This document shows, piece by piece, positions 1 to 8,313 of a stretch of DNA of 64,000 nucleotides (within the stretch, counting starts at the first letter, position 1; each line of letters begins with the position of its first letter). The stretch covers positions 4,340,001-4,404,000 of the forward strand of contig NZ_JAJNEL010000001.1 in NCBI RefSeq assembly GCF_029428675.1, written 5' to 3'. The notes beneath the pieces are model-generated. The model worked only from the letters and a program-made list of their open reading frames with translations, was not told the origin of the DNA and did not search any database. This stretch comes from Streptomyces sp. JH14 (GTDB taxonomy: Bacteria > Actinomycetota > Actinomycetes > Streptomycetales > Streptomycetaceae). A program made the translations under genes and the position numbers.

Positions 1-1762
1 CGACTCCGCGGGCGTCGCCGTCCTCGCGGACGGCGGGCTCGCCTCCGTGAAGAAGGCCGGGAAGCTCGTCAATCTGGAGAAGGCGCTGGGCGAGCAGCCG
101 CTCCCGGCCGGTACCACCGCCATCGGGCACACCCGCTGGGCCACCCACGGCGGTCCCACCGATGCCAATGCCCACCCCCATCTCGACAACGCGGGGCGCG
201 TCGCCGTCGTGCACAACGGGATCATCGAGAATTTCGCCGCGCTGCGTGCCGAACTCGCCGAGCGCGGGCACGATCTGGCGTCCGAGACCGACACCGAGGT
301 CGTCGCCCATCTGCTTGCCGAGGCGTACTCGTCGAGCGGTGATCCGGCGGAGGCGATGCGGCAGGTGTGCCGGCAGCTCGAGGGGGCGTTCACTCTCGTC
401 GCCGTGCACGCCGATGAGCCGGACGTGGTGGTGGGGGCCCGGCGGAACTCGCCGCTGGTGGTCGGGGTCGGGGACGGTGAGGCGTTTCTGGCCTCCGATG
501 TGGCCGCGTTCATCGCGCACACCCGGTCCGCGATCGAGCTGGGGCAGGATCAGGTCGTCGAGCTGCGCCGGGAGTCCGTCACGGTCACGGACTTCGACGG
601 GCAGCCCGCCGACGTCCGTGAGTACCACGTGGACTGGGACGCGTCCGCCGCCGAGAAGGGCGGCTACGACTACTTCATGCTCAAGGAGATCGCCGAGCAG
701 CCGAAGGCCGTGGCCGACACCCTCCTCGGGCGGATCGACGGCGCCGGCACGCTCCACCTCGACGAGGTGCGCATCCCGCCGCATGTGCTCCGGGAGGTCG
801 ACAAGGTCGTCATCGTCGCCTGCGGGACCGCGTTCCACGCCGGGATGATCGCCAAGTACGCCATCGAGCACTGGACCCGGCTGCCCTGCGAGACGGAGCT
901 CGCCAGCGAGTTCCGCTACCGCGACCCGATCCTCGACCAGCGCACCCTGGTCATCGCGATCTCCCAGTCCGGGGAGACGATGGACACGCTGATGGCGCTG
1001 CGGCACGCCCGCGAGCAGGGCGCGAAGGTCCTCGCCATCTGCAACACCAACGGGTCGACTATTCCGCGCGAGTCCGACGCCGTGCTGTACACGCACGCCG
1101 GGCCGGAGGTCGCCGTCGCCTCGACCAAGGCGTTCCTGACGCAGCTCGTCGCCTGCTATCTCGTCGCCCTGTATCTCGGCCAGACCCGCGGGACGAAGTG
1201 GGGCGACGAGATCCGGACCGTCGTGAGGCAGCTCTCCGACGTCCCCGGGCAGGTCGAACGGGTCCTGGGGACCATGGAGCCGGTGCGCGCGCTGGCCCGT
1301 TCGCTGGCGCACCACGACACGGTCCTCTTCCTGGGGCGCCATGTGGGCTATCCGGTGGCCCTCGAAGGCGCGTTGAAGCTCAAGGAGCTCGCGTACATGC
1401 ACGCCGAGGGCTTCGCGGCCGGTGAGCTCAAGCACGGGCCGATCGCGCTCATCGAGGACGATCTGCCGGTCGTCGTGGTCGTGCCGTCGCCGCGTGGCCG
1501 GTCGGTGCTCCACGAGAAGATCGTGTCGAACATCCAGGAGATCCGGGCCCGCGGCGCCCGCACCGTCGTCATCGCGGAGGAGGGCGACGAGGCGGTCGTT
1601 CCGTATGCCGATCATCTGATCTGGATTCCCGTGACGCCTACGCTTCTCCAGCCGCTGGTGGCGACCGTGCCGCTGCAGGTCTTCGCCTGCGAACTGGCCA
1701 CCGCCCGCGGCAACGAGGTGGACCAGCCGCGCAATCTGGCGAAGTCCGTCACCGTCGAGTGA
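1..1762 (+). CDS. glmS: glutamine--fructose-6-phosphate aminotransferase (isomerizing), 5' end cut by window
   Basis: Makes glucosamine-6-phosphate from fructose-6-phosphate and glutamine, the first step of UDP-GlcNAc and peptidoglycan synthesis. About 586 residues are visible, read from base 2; the N-terminal nucleophile Cys and roughly the first 28 residues lie outside the window, so a GTG at 47 is not the real start. The class II glutaminase part (HTRWATHG, HNGIIEN, SETDTEV) is followed by two SIS sugar-isomerase domains (CGTAFHAG, SQSGET, ASTKAF, ELKHGP). The C-terminus NLAKSVTVE is the usual family ending with the catalytic Lys. It is followed closely by acpS and nnr in the same direction. 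Identification is firm; nothing odd is seen in the visible part. Confidence 0.97.
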   Translation, partial: DSAGVAVLADGGLASVKKAGKLVNLEKALGEQPLPAGTTAIGHTRWATHGGPTDANAHPHLDNAGRVAVVHNGIIENFAALRAELAERGHDLASETDTEVVAHLLAEAYSSSGDPAEAMRQVCRQLEGAFTLVAVHADEPDVVVGARRNSPLVVGVGDGEAFLASDVAAFIAHTRSAIELGQDQVVELRRESVTVTDFDGQPADVREYHVDWDASAAEKGGYDYFMLKEIAEQPKAVADTLLGRIDGAGTLHLDEVRIPPHVLREVDKVVIVACGTAFHAGMIAKYAIEHWTRLPCETELASEFRYRDPILDQRTLVIAISQSGETMDTLMALRHAREQGAKVLAICNTNGSTIPRESDAVLYTHAGPEVAVASTKAFLTQLVACYLVALYLGQTRGTKWGDEIRTVVRQLSDVPGQVERVLGTMEPVRALARSLAHHDTVLFLGRHVGYPVALEGALKLKELAYMHAEGFAAGELKHGPIALIEDDLPVVVVVPSPRGRSVLHEKIVSNIQEIRARGARTVVIAEEGDEAVVPYADHLIWIPVTPTLLQPLVATVPLQVFACELATARGNEVDQPRNLAKSVTVE

Positions 1763-1782
1763 ATCAATGAACCAGTGAATGA

Positions 1783-2163
1783 GTGAGTGAGCGCGTGATC
1801 ATCGGGGTCGGGATCGATGTGGCGGAGATCGAACGGTTCGAAGCCGCGCTGGAGCGTACGCCGCATCTGGCTCAGCGGCTCTTCCTGGACAGCGAACTGC
1901 TGCTGCCCAGCGGCGAGCGGCGCGGAGTCGCCTCGCTGGCCGCCAGGTTCGCCGCCAAGGAGGCCGTCGCGAAGGCGCTCGGCGCGCCCGCCGGGCTGCT
2001 CTGGACGGATGCAGAGGTGTTCGTCGAGGACAGTGGGCAGCCCCGGCTGCGGGTCGTCGGCACGGTCGCCGCGCGCGCGGCCCAGCTGGGCGTGCGGCAC
2101 TGGCACGTCTCGCTGAGCCACGACGCGGGGGTGGCGTCGGCCGTGGTGATCGCGGAGGGTTGA
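1783..2163 (+). CDS. acpS: holo-[acyl-carrier-protein] synthase
   Basis: Transfers 4'-phosphopantetheine from CoA to the serine of acyl carrier proteins, activating fatty acid and some polyketide ACPs. The protein is 126 aa, the normal size for AcpS-type transferases. The Mg-binding [12 protein letters not shown] motif is at the N-terminus, [12 protein letters not shown] is central, and HVSLSHDAG is near the end. The start is uncertain: GTG at 1783 gives [10 protein letters not shown], but GTG at 1795 would start directly at MIIGVG; neither has a clear Shine-Dalgarno. It sits 20 bp after glmS and 4 bp before nnr, so the three are probably cotranscribed. Confidence 0.93.
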   Translation: MSERVIIGVGIDVAEIERFEAALERTPHLAQRLFLDSELLLPSGERRGVASLAARFAAKEAVAKALGAPAGLLWTDAEVFVEDSGQPRLRVVGTVAARAAQLGVRHWHVSLSHDAGVASAVVIAEG

Positions 2164-2167
2164 CCGT

Positions 2168-3628
2168 ATGCGAACTGCGTACAGCGTGGAGACCGTGCGG
2201 GCCGCCGAGCGCGCCCTGATGGCACGGCTGCCCGAGGGCGCCCTCATGCAGCGGGCCGCCGCCGGCCTCGCCGCGGCCTGCGCCGATCTGCTGCGGCGGA
2301 GCGGCCGGGTGTACGGGTCCCGGGTCGTCCTGCTCGTCGGCAGCGGTGACAACGGCGGCGACGCGCTGTACGCGGGGGCCCGGCTGGCCCGGCGCGGCGC
2401 GGGCGTCCGCGCGCTGCTGACCGCGCCGGACCGTGCCCACGAGGGCGGAGTCGCGGCGCTCCGCGCGGCCGGCGGACGGGTGGCGGACGCCGGGGACGCC
2501 GACGCGTTCCCGGCCGGCCGCGTCGATCTCGTCGTCGACGGCATCACCGGCATCGGCGGCCGCGGCGGGCTGCGCGAGGGCGCGGCCGCGCTGGTGCGGG
2601 CCGTCGAGGCGACCGGGGCGCCGGTCGTCGCCGTCGATCTGCCCAGCGGCGTCGAGGCGGACACCGGGGAGGTGCTCGGCGACTGCGTGCGGGCCGATGC
2701 GACGGTCACCTTCGGCACGTACAAACCAGGGCTGCTCGTCGACCCGGCCGCCGACCGGGCGGGCGCGCTGCACCTCGTCGACATCGGGCTCGGTGAGGAG
2801 CTGCCCGACGTTCCCGATCTGGAGGCGCTGCAGTATGCGGACGTCGCCGCGCTCCTGCCGCTTCCCGCCAGTGAGAGCGACAAGTACCGGCGCGGGGTCG
2901 TCGGCATCGTCGCCGGGTCCGCCCGGTATCCGGGGGCGGCGGTGCTCGCCGTCGGCGGGGCGCTGCGCGGCGGTGCGGGGGCGGTGCGGTACGTCGGTCC
3001 CGGCGCGGACGCCGTGATCGCCCGGCACCCCGAGACCCTGGTCCACGCGGGGCCGCCGTCGAAGGCGGGACGGGTGCAGGCGTGGGTCGTCGGCCCCGGG
3101 CTCGGTGACGGCACGGCGGCCGTCTCGGCGGTCGCCGATGTGCTGGCCGCCGAGGTCCCGGTGCTGGTGGACGCGGACGGGCTGCGGCTGCTCGACGCCT
3201 CCGTCGTACGGTCGCGCACCGCGCCGACGCTGCTGACCCCGCACGCCGGGGAGGCCGCCGCGCTGCTCGGCGTCCCGCGCGAGGCGGTCGAAGCGGGGCG
3301 GCTCGCCGCCGTACGGGAGCTCGCCGCCCGCTTCCGCGCCACCGTGCTGCTCAAGGGCTCGACGACCCTCGTCGCCACCGACGCCGAGCACACTCCCGTC
3401 CGGGTTAACCCGACCGGCACCTCCTGGCTGGCCACGGCGGGCAGCGGCGACGTCCTCTCCGGGCTGACCGGCTCCCTGCTGGCCGCGGGCCTCGCCCCGC
3501 GCGACGCCGCCTCCGTGGGCGCGTATGTGCACGGTCTGGCGGCCCGGCTCGCCTCGGACGGCGGTCCGGTCGCCGCACAGGATGTCGCGGACGCGGTCCC
3601 CGCGGCGTGGCGGGACGTACGCGCCTGA
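2168..3628 (+). CDS. nnr: bifunctional NAD(P)H-hydrate epimerase / ADP-dependent NAD(P)H-hydrate dehydratase
   Basis: Repairs damaged (hydrated) NADH and NADPH. The 486-aa protein fuses an N-terminal YjeF epimerase domain (about residues 1-210; VGSGDNGGDALYAGARL is the dinucleotide-like loop, and DLPSGVEADTG is conserved) to a C-terminal ribokinase-fold dehydratase domain (about 230-486; KYRRGVVGIVAGS, LTPHAGE, and the ATP/ADP motif ATAGSGDVLSGLTG). The length is standard for the fused bacterial form. ATG start at 2168, 4 bp after acpS, with no intergenic promoter room, so it is probably the third gene of the glmS-acpS-nnr run. Confidence 0.95.
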   Translation: MRTAYSVETVRAAERALMARLPEGALMQRAAAGLAAACADLLRRSGRVYGSRVVLLVGSGDNGGDALYAGARLARRGAGVRALLTAPDRAHEGGVAALRAAGGRVADAGDADAFPAGRVDLVVDGITGIGGRGGLREGAAALVRAVEATGAPVVAVDLPSGVEADTGEVLGDCVRADATVTFGTYKPGLLVDPAADRAGALHLVDIGLGEELPDVPDLEALQYADVAALLPLPASESDKYRRGVVGIVAGSARYPGAAVLAVGGALRGGAGAVRYVGPGADAVIARHPETLVHAGPPSKAGRVQAWVVGPGLGDGTAAVSAVADVLAAEVPVLVDADGLRLLDASVVRSRTAPTLLTPHAGEAAALLGVPREAVEAGRLAAVRELAARFRATVLLKGSTTLVATDAEHTPVRVNPTGTSWLATAGSGDVLSGLTGSLLAAGLAPRDAASVGAYVHGLAARLASDGGPVAAQDVADAVPAAWRDVRA

Positions 3629-3699
3629 GCCATTCTGGGCAGCAACGGACGAGGAACGGCAAGGAACCGCAGACAAGAGCCGGTGAGGAGTGGTCGGCG

Positions 3700-4080
3700 G
3701 TGGGCAACAGCTCCCTACGCGTACGCCGGGTGTACGACCCGCAGGAGGACGGTGACGGGACCCGTGTCCTCGTCGACCGGCTCTGGCCCCGTGGCGTCGC
3801 CAAGGACCGGGCCGCGATCGACCGGTGGCTCAAGGACCTCACCCCGACGAACGAACTGCGCTCCTGGTACCACGAGGACCGCACCGGCACCCGCTACGAC
3901 GAGTTCGTCGACCGCTACCGTGCCGAGCTCGCCGGGCCCGCCTGCGCGGCGGCGGTCGACGAGCTGGTGGAGCTGGTCCGCGGTGGACCGGTCACCCTGG
4001 TCACGGCGGTGAAGGACGTCCCGAAGAGCCATGTCCCGGTCCTCGTCGAGCACGTGGAACATGAGCTGCGCCGTCGATGA
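3700..4080 (+). CDS. DUF488 family protein
   Basis: A 126-aa protein of the DUF488 family: VRRVYDPQ, VLVDRLWPRG and DLTPTNELRSWYHED are typical family blocks. No biochemical function is established that I can name. The GTG start at 3700 is chosen because a strong GGTGAGGAG Shine-Dalgarno lies 9 bases upstream (3682-3690); the same frame is open back to 3607, but that extension reads like non-coding sequence. It lies between nnr and alr on the same strand. The family assignment is secure and the role unknown. Confidence 0.85.
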   Translation: MGNSSLRVRRVYDPQEDGDGTRVLVDRLWPRGVAKDRAAIDRWLKDLTPTNELRSWYHEDRTGTRYDEFVDRYRAELAGPACAAAVDELVELVRGGPVTLVTAVKDVPKSHVPVLVEHVEHELRRR

Positions 4081-4171
4081 CGCCTGTGGTGCCGCGCCGG
4101 GTACCGCTGACGCGCCTCGCCGGACCTGCCGGCTGAAGGCCCTGTCGGGTGCCTCTGAGAGACTGGGCGCG

Positions 4172-5329
4172 ATGAACGAGACAGCGTCCTTGAGAGCCCG
4201 AGCCGAGATCGACCTCGCCGCACTGCGCGCCAACGTGCGTGTGCTGCGCGCCAAGGCGGCCGGCGCGCACCTCATGGCCGTCGTCAAGTCCGACGCCTAC
4301 GGGCACGGGGCGGTGCCCTGCGCCAGGGCCGCGCTCGAGGCCGGGGCGACCTGGCTCGGCACCGCGACGCCGCACGAGGCGCTGGCCCTGCGCGCCGCCG
4401 GGCTCGGCGGCCGGATGATGTGCTGGCTGTGGACGCCGGGCGGCCCCTGGCGCGAGGCGATCGAGGCCGACATCGACGTGTCGGTGAGCGGCATGTGGGC
4501 GCTGCGCGAGGTCGTCGCCGCGGCCGGTGAGGCGGGGCGGCCGGCCAGGATCCAGCTCAAGGCCGACACGGGCCTCGGCCGCAGCGGCTGCCAGCCCGCC
4601 GACTGGCCCGAGCTGGTCGCCGCCGCCCGCACCGCCGAGGAGGCGGGCACCGTCCGGATCACCGGCCTCTGGTCCCACTTCGCCTGCGCGGACGAGCCGG
4701 GCCATCCGTCGATCGCCGCCCAGCTGGCCGTGTACCGGGACATGGTGGCGTACGCGGAGAAGGCAGGGGCCGAACCCGAGGTGCGGCACATCGCCAACTC
4801 CCCGGCGACGCTGACGATCCCCGAGTCGCACTTCGATCTCGTACGGACCGGAATCGCCATGTACGGCATCTCGCCCAGCCCCGAGCTCGGCACCCCGGCC
4901 GACTTCGGGCTGCGCCCGGTGATGACGCTCGCGGCGTCGCTCGCCCTGGTCAAGCAGGTACCGGCCGGTCACGGCGTCAGTTACGGGCACCACTACACGA
5001 CATCGGCCGAGACGACACTCGGCCTGGTACCGCTCGGCTATGCGGACGGCATCCCGCGCCACGCCTCCGGGCGCGGCCCGGTCCTGGTCGGCGGTGCGCG
5101 GCGGCGGATCGCGGGCCGGGTGGCGATGGACCAGTTCGTCGTCGACCTCGACGGGGACGTCGTCGAGGCGGGCAGCGAAGCGGTGCTGTTCGGCCCGGGG
5201 GACCGGGGTGAGCCGAGCGCCGAGGACTGGGCGGAGGCCGCCGGCACGATCGCGTACGAGATCGTCACGCGCATCGGCGGACGCGTACCGCGCGTCTATC
5301 TCCACGAGACACCGGCCGATCCGGTCTGA
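4172..5329 (+). CDS. alr: alanine racemase
   Basis: PLP-dependent interconversion of L- and D-alanine, supplying D-Ala for peptidoglycan. The protein is 385 aa from ATG 4172, which fits the family. The PLP lysine lies in AVVKSDAYGHGA near residue 35, the second catalytic Tyr region is near HGVSYGHHYTT, and PLGYADGIPRHASG and GRVAMDQ are conserved substrate/PLP-phosphate segments. The frame is open upstream to 4031 inside the DUF488 gene, but that stretch has no family similarity. Together with glmS it places cell-wall precursor supply in this neighbourhood. Confidence 0.96.
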   Translation: MNETASLRARAEIDLAALRANVRVLRAKAAGAHLMAVVKSDAYGHGAVPCARAALEAGATWLGTATPHEALALRAAGLGGRMMCWLWTPGGPWREAIEADIDVSVSGMWALREVVAAAGEAGRPARIQLKADTGLGRSGCQPADWPELVAAARTAEEAGTVRITGLWSHFACADEPGHPSIAAQLAVYRDMVAYAEKAGAEPEVRHIANSPATLTIPESHFDLVRTGIAMYGISPSPELGTPADFGLRPVMTLAASLALVKQVPAGHGVSYGHHYTTSAETTLGLVPLGYADGIPRHASGRGPVLVGGARRRIAGRVAMDQFVVDLDGDVVEAGSEAVLFGPGDRGEPSAEDWAEAAGTIAYEIVTRIGGRVPRVYLHETPADPV

Positions 5330-5407
5330 TCAGGCATGTTCTGTATGTCCTGCACGTCCTGTCCTGACCCGATCTGACGGACAACGACCGACGAGGAGCG
5401 CGCACCG

Positions 5408-6673
5408 GTGAGCGAGAGCAGCGCGGGGGATGCGATGGCGACAGTGACCGCTGTGGCGGTCGGCTGGCGCCGGGCAGGCATCGCCGGAGCCGCCATAGGC
5501 GTGATCGCGGCCGGTGCGGCGGCCGGTGTGGCGGTCGAGCGGATGACCGTCGGCCGGGGCATGCGCAGGAGGGCCAGGCTGGCGCTGGACGCCTCAGGAC
5601 CGTACGGCTCGCTGCGCGGTATGCCCGGCCGGGCCACCGCCGACGACGGCACCGAGCTGTACTACGAGGTCGACCAGGTCGAGCCGGACGGCGGTACGGG
5701 CGCGGGCAACGGACCGGGCGCGAGCGCCGGGGCCACCGGCACCGGATCGCGCCGGCGGCGGCTCTTCGGCCGCAAGGCCCCCGGGCCCGTCACCGTCGTC
5801 TTCAGCCATGGTTACTGCCTCAGTCAGGATTCCTGGCACTTCCAGCGGGCGGCGCTGCGCGGGCTGGTGCGTACGGTGCACTGGGACCAGCGCAGCCACG
5901 GCCGCTCCGAGCGCGGCCGGGCGCAGGCCGACGGCGTGACGGTCGGCATCGACCAGCTCGGCCGGGATCTGAAGGCGGTCATCGACGCAGCCGCCCCCGA
6001 GGGCCGGCTGGTGCTGGTCGGGCACTCGATGGGCGGCATGACGATCATGGCGCTGGCCGATCAGCACCCCGAGCTGGTGCGGGACCGGGTCGCCGCGGTC
6101 GCGTTCGTCGGAACGTCGAGCGGGAAGCTCGGCGAGGTCAGCTTCGGGTTGCCGGTCGCGGGCGTGAACGCCGTGCGCCGGGTGCTGCCCGGGGTGCTGA
6201 AGGCGCTCGGCTCGCAGGCGGAGCTGGTGGAGCGGGGGCGGCGGGCGACCGCCGATCTCTTCGCCGGGCTGATCAAGCGGTACTCGTTCGGTTCGCGGGA
6301 CGTGGACCCGGCGGTCGAGCGGTTCGCCGAGCGGCTGATCGAGTCCACCCCGATCGACGTGGTCGCGGAGTTCTACCCGGCCTTCACCGAGCACGACAAG
6401 AGCGCGGCGCTGCCCGCGTTCTTCGACGTTCCGGTGCTGATCCTGGCGGGCGACAAGGACCTGGTGACGCCCAGCTCGCACAGTGAGACCATCGCCGACC
6501 TCCTGCCGGAGGCGGAGCTGGTCATCGTTCCGGACGCCGGGCATCTGGTGATGCTGGAGCACCCGGAGACGGTGACCGACCGGCTGGCGGACCTGTTGGT
6601 GCGGATCGGAGCCGTGCCGTCAGCGACTAACGTTGGCGGGCATGGAAGCAGCGCACAACAGCCTGGCGGCTGA
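5408..6673 (+). CDS. alpha/beta hydrolase, N-terminally membrane anchored
   Basis: A 421-aa hydrolase of unknown substrate. GTG start at 5408 is preceded by GAGGAG. An N-terminal hydrophobic segment (about residues 18-42, rich in A/G/I) is followed by an Arg-rich stretch, then a Gly-rich linker (about 95-120) and the hydrolase fold: HGYCLSQDSWHF near the oxyanion region, nucleophile elbow GHSMGG, acid GDKDLVTP and catalytic His in DAGHLVMLEHP. The domain is complete. The end overlaps the start of tsaE by about 30 bp, so the two are probably cotranslated; this arrangement alr-hydrolase-tsaE is typical of Streptomyces. Confidence 0.9.
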   Translation: MSESSAGDAMATVTAVAVGWRRAGIAGAAIGVIAAGAAAGVAVERMTVGRGMRRRARLALDASGPYGSLRGMPGRATADDGTELYYEVDQVEPDGGTGAGNGPGASAGATGTGSRRRRLFGRKAPGPVTVVFSHGYCLSQDSWHFQRAALRGLVRTVHWDQRSHGRSERGRAQADGVTVGIDQLGRDLKAVIDAAAPEGRLVLVGHSMGGMTIMALADQHPELVRDRVAAVAFVGTSSGKLGEVSFGLPVAGVNAVRRVLPGVLKALGSQAELVERGRRATADLFAGLIKRYSFGSRDVDPAVERFAERLIESTPIDVVAEFYPAFTEHDKSAALPAFFDVPVLILAGDKDLVTPSSHSETIADLLPEAELVIVPDAGHLVMLEHPETVTDRLADLLVRIGAVPSATNVGGHGSSAQQPGG

Positions 6674-7214
6674 GCCCGGACGGGCCCCGGTCGCGCACAC
6701 CGCGCCCGGGGACGCCCCGGTCACCGCCCGTCTCGACGTCACCTCCCCCGAACAGATGCAGGACCTGGGCCGCCGGATCGCCGGTCTGCTGCGCCCCGGC
6801 GACCTCGTGATGCTCAGCGGGGAGCTCGGCGCGGGCAAGACGACGCTGACCCGGGGGCTCGGCGAGGGCCTCGGGGTGCGCGGCGCCGTCACCTCCCCCA
6901 CCTTCGTGATCGCCCGCGTCCACCCGTCGCTGGGCACCGGACCGGCGCTCGTCCACGTCGATGCGTACCGGCTGGGCGGCGGGCTCGACGAGATGGAGGA
7001 CCTGGACCTCGACGTCTCGCTGCCGGAGTCCGTGGTGGTCGTGGAATGGGGTGACGGCAAGGTCGAGGACCTGTCGGACGACCGGCTGCAGGTGGTGATC
7101 CACCGCGCGGTCGGAGACACGGACGACGAACGGCGCTCGGTGACGCTGGTCGGGATCGGCGCGCGCTGGTCCGGGCTGCGGACGGAGCTGGAAGCGGGGC
7201 GCCGGGACCGCTGA
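6642..7214 (+). CDS. tsaE: tRNA threonylcarbamoyladenosine biosynthesis ATPase TsaE
   Basis: ATPase of the t6A complex that modifies A37 of ANN-decoding tRNAs, together with TsaB and TsaD encoded about 1-3 kb downstream. The Walker A loop GELGAGKTTLTRGL is at about residue 65; TSPTFVIA and HVDAYRL are family signatures, and VVVVEWGD is the Walker B-like end. ATG 6642 gives 190 aa; a TTG 9 bases upstream (6633) is the alternative. The first 35 residues before the domain are low complexity. The gene overlaps the hydrolase end at 6673. Confidence 0.95.
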   Translation: MEAAHNSLAAEPGRAPVAHTAPGDAPVTARLDVTSPEQMQDLGRRIAGLLRPGDLVMLSGELGAGKTTLTRGLGEGLGVRGAVTSPTFVIARVHPSLGTGPALVHVDAYRLGGGLDEMEDLDLDVSLPESVVVVEWGDGKVEDLSDDRLQVVIHRAVGDTDDERRSVTLVGIGARWSGLRTELEAGRRDR

Positions 7215-7290
7215 GCGGAGTTTTCCGACAGGGTGTCGGCATGGTGTTGCGCGGGGTGGGCCGGGCGTGGTCACATGGATGTCGAGAGCC

Positions 7291-7308
7291 GGTTAGGTGT
7301 ACCTAACC
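7291..7308. promoter_or_regulatory. perfect palindrome upstream of a small ORF
   Basis: GGTTAGGTGTACCTAACC: two 8-bp arms that are exact reverse complements separated by GT. It ends 31 bp before the ATG at 7340 in an otherwise GC-rich region, so it is a likely operator. The half sites TTAGGT/ACCTAA recall DtxR/IdeR iron boxes, but the spacing is not that of the 19-bp consensus, so the regulator is unassigned. Confidence 0.55.
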
Positions 7309-7339
7309 ACGCCTTCCACCGGAGCACCAGGAGGCATCC

Positions 7340-7528
7340 ATGCCGACGCCCGAGCGTGAAGCGCAGCCGCAGCCGCCAGTGACGTCCGCGGTGTCGATGA
7401 AGGATCTGCTGGCGGCCTGCGCCGCAGCCACCGCGGTCTCCACGCCACCGTCCGGGGAACGCCAGGAGACCGGGAAGCACCAGGCGTCCGGGGAGCGGCC
7501 GGAGGCCGGGCAGCGCGAGGCCGCGTAG
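7340..7528 (+). CDS. small protein of unknown function (62 aa)
   Basis: A 62-aa ORF with a near-ideal AGGAGG Shine-Dalgarno (7329-7334) five bases before ATG 7340, which supports real translation. The middle, SMKDLLAACAAATAVSTPP, is hydrophobic and ordered-looking; both ends are hydrophilic and rich in P, Q, E and G. I do not recognise a characterised family. It is convergent with the membrane protein gene that ends at 7547 and sits just behind the palindrome at 7291-7308, which suggests its expression is controlled on its own. It could be a regulatory or precursor peptide; that is inference. Confidence 0.6.
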   Translation: MPTPEREAQPQPPVTSAVSMKDLLAACAAATAVSTPPSGERQETGKHQASGERPEAGQREAA

Positions 7529-7546
7529 CGGGCTTCCGCCCGGGCG

Positions 7547-8200
7547 TTACGGGACGACGACCACCTTGACGTCGACGGTCGCGAAGGTCCACATCGCGTT
7601 GCCGTCCGCCCGCTTCATCCGTACCCCGCCGGTCCTGCGCGACGGGTCGGGGCTCTCCATCGAGTCGTCCTTCGCCGCGCTGAACCCGACGGGCACGTTC
7701 CCGTCGGCCACGGCGAACCGCACCACGTGCTCGATCGGTACACCGTCCGAGCCCTTGATGGCGCCCGAGCGTGAACTCACCTTGTAGACCCCGGGCTTCG
7801 GGCTCACGGAGCTCGGCATGACGGCGAAGGTCCGGACCGTCTTGCCGCCCGGGCCGACCAGCCACACCCGGCGGTCGCCCAGTGCGTACACGACCCGTGT
7901 CCCGCTGCCGGAGCCGGCGGGGACCGCGAGCGGATGGTCCTTGTCCTTCGGCCTGGCGGCGTGGCCGGTGGCGGGGGCGCTGCTGGACGCCTTCGGCTTG
8001 GGGGCGGCAAGCGAGGCGGGAACGTTCGCCGACGCCTGGTAGGCCAGGAAACCGACCGCGGCGAGTGCTGCCGCGGTGAGCCCGGACACGATTCCCGCGC
8101 TGCCCCTTGCCACCGTGCGCGCCCCTTTCGCCGTCGTGTGCCGCGTCGCCGCCGTGTGTCGCGCGAGCGCTTCGCGTGCCGTGTGCGGTACGTCGTACAC
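7547..8200 (-). CDS. membrane-anchored L,D-transpeptidase-like protein lacking the catalytic Cys
   Basis: A 217-aa protein with a short basic N-terminus, one membrane segment (about residues 35-60, IVSGLTAAALAAVGFLAYQ), an Ala/Pro/Lys linker, and a C-terminal domain whose layout resembles a YkuD L,D-transpeptidase: VVYALGDRRVWLVGPGGK as the opening strands and GGVRMKRADGNAMWTFA where active enzymes have the SHGC(V/I)RM motif. Here the Ser-His-Gly-Cys positions read RTGG, so the nucleophile Cys and its His partner are absent. It is probably not a functional transpeptidase. GTG 8200 is used as start; ATG 8202 is in another frame, and an inner GTG near VARGSAG is possible. Confidence 0.65.
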   Translation of the reverse strand: MYDVPHTAREALARHTAATRHTTAKGARTVARGSAGIVSGLTAAALAAVGFLAYQASANVPASLAAPKPKASSSAPATGHAARPKDKDHPLAVPAGSGSGTRVVYALGDRRVWLVGPGGKTVRTFAVMPSSVSPKPGVYKVSSRSGAIKGSDGVPIEHVVRFAVADGNVPVGFSAAKDDSMESPDPSRRTGGVRMKRADGNAMWTFATVDVKVVVVP

Positions 8201-8313
8201 ATGTTTTACGCCGCACCTGCGTATACCCGGTGACGGTAGCAGCAGGGCCCGGGGGGAACGGGACGCCGTACGGGGGCGCCACGGTGCCGCCGACGGAGCC
8301 GTAGGCTGTTTGC

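Noticed and set aside
1-46. GTG at 47 as the start of glmS
   Set aside because: The frame is open to the window edge and codes for family residues (DSAGVAVLADGG) before 47, so the real start is outside the window.
1612-3645. Long minus-strand frame of about 677 codons opposite acpS and nnr
   Set aside because: Ser/Arg/Pro/Ala-rich shadow of the genes on the plus strand, typical of high-GC DNA; no family motif.
7291-7308. Calling the palindrome a DmdR/IdeR iron box
   Set aside because: The half sites TTAGGT and ACCTAA fit, but they are only 2 bases apart, whereas the 19-bp iron-box consensus places them 7 apart. Kept as an operator of unknown factor.
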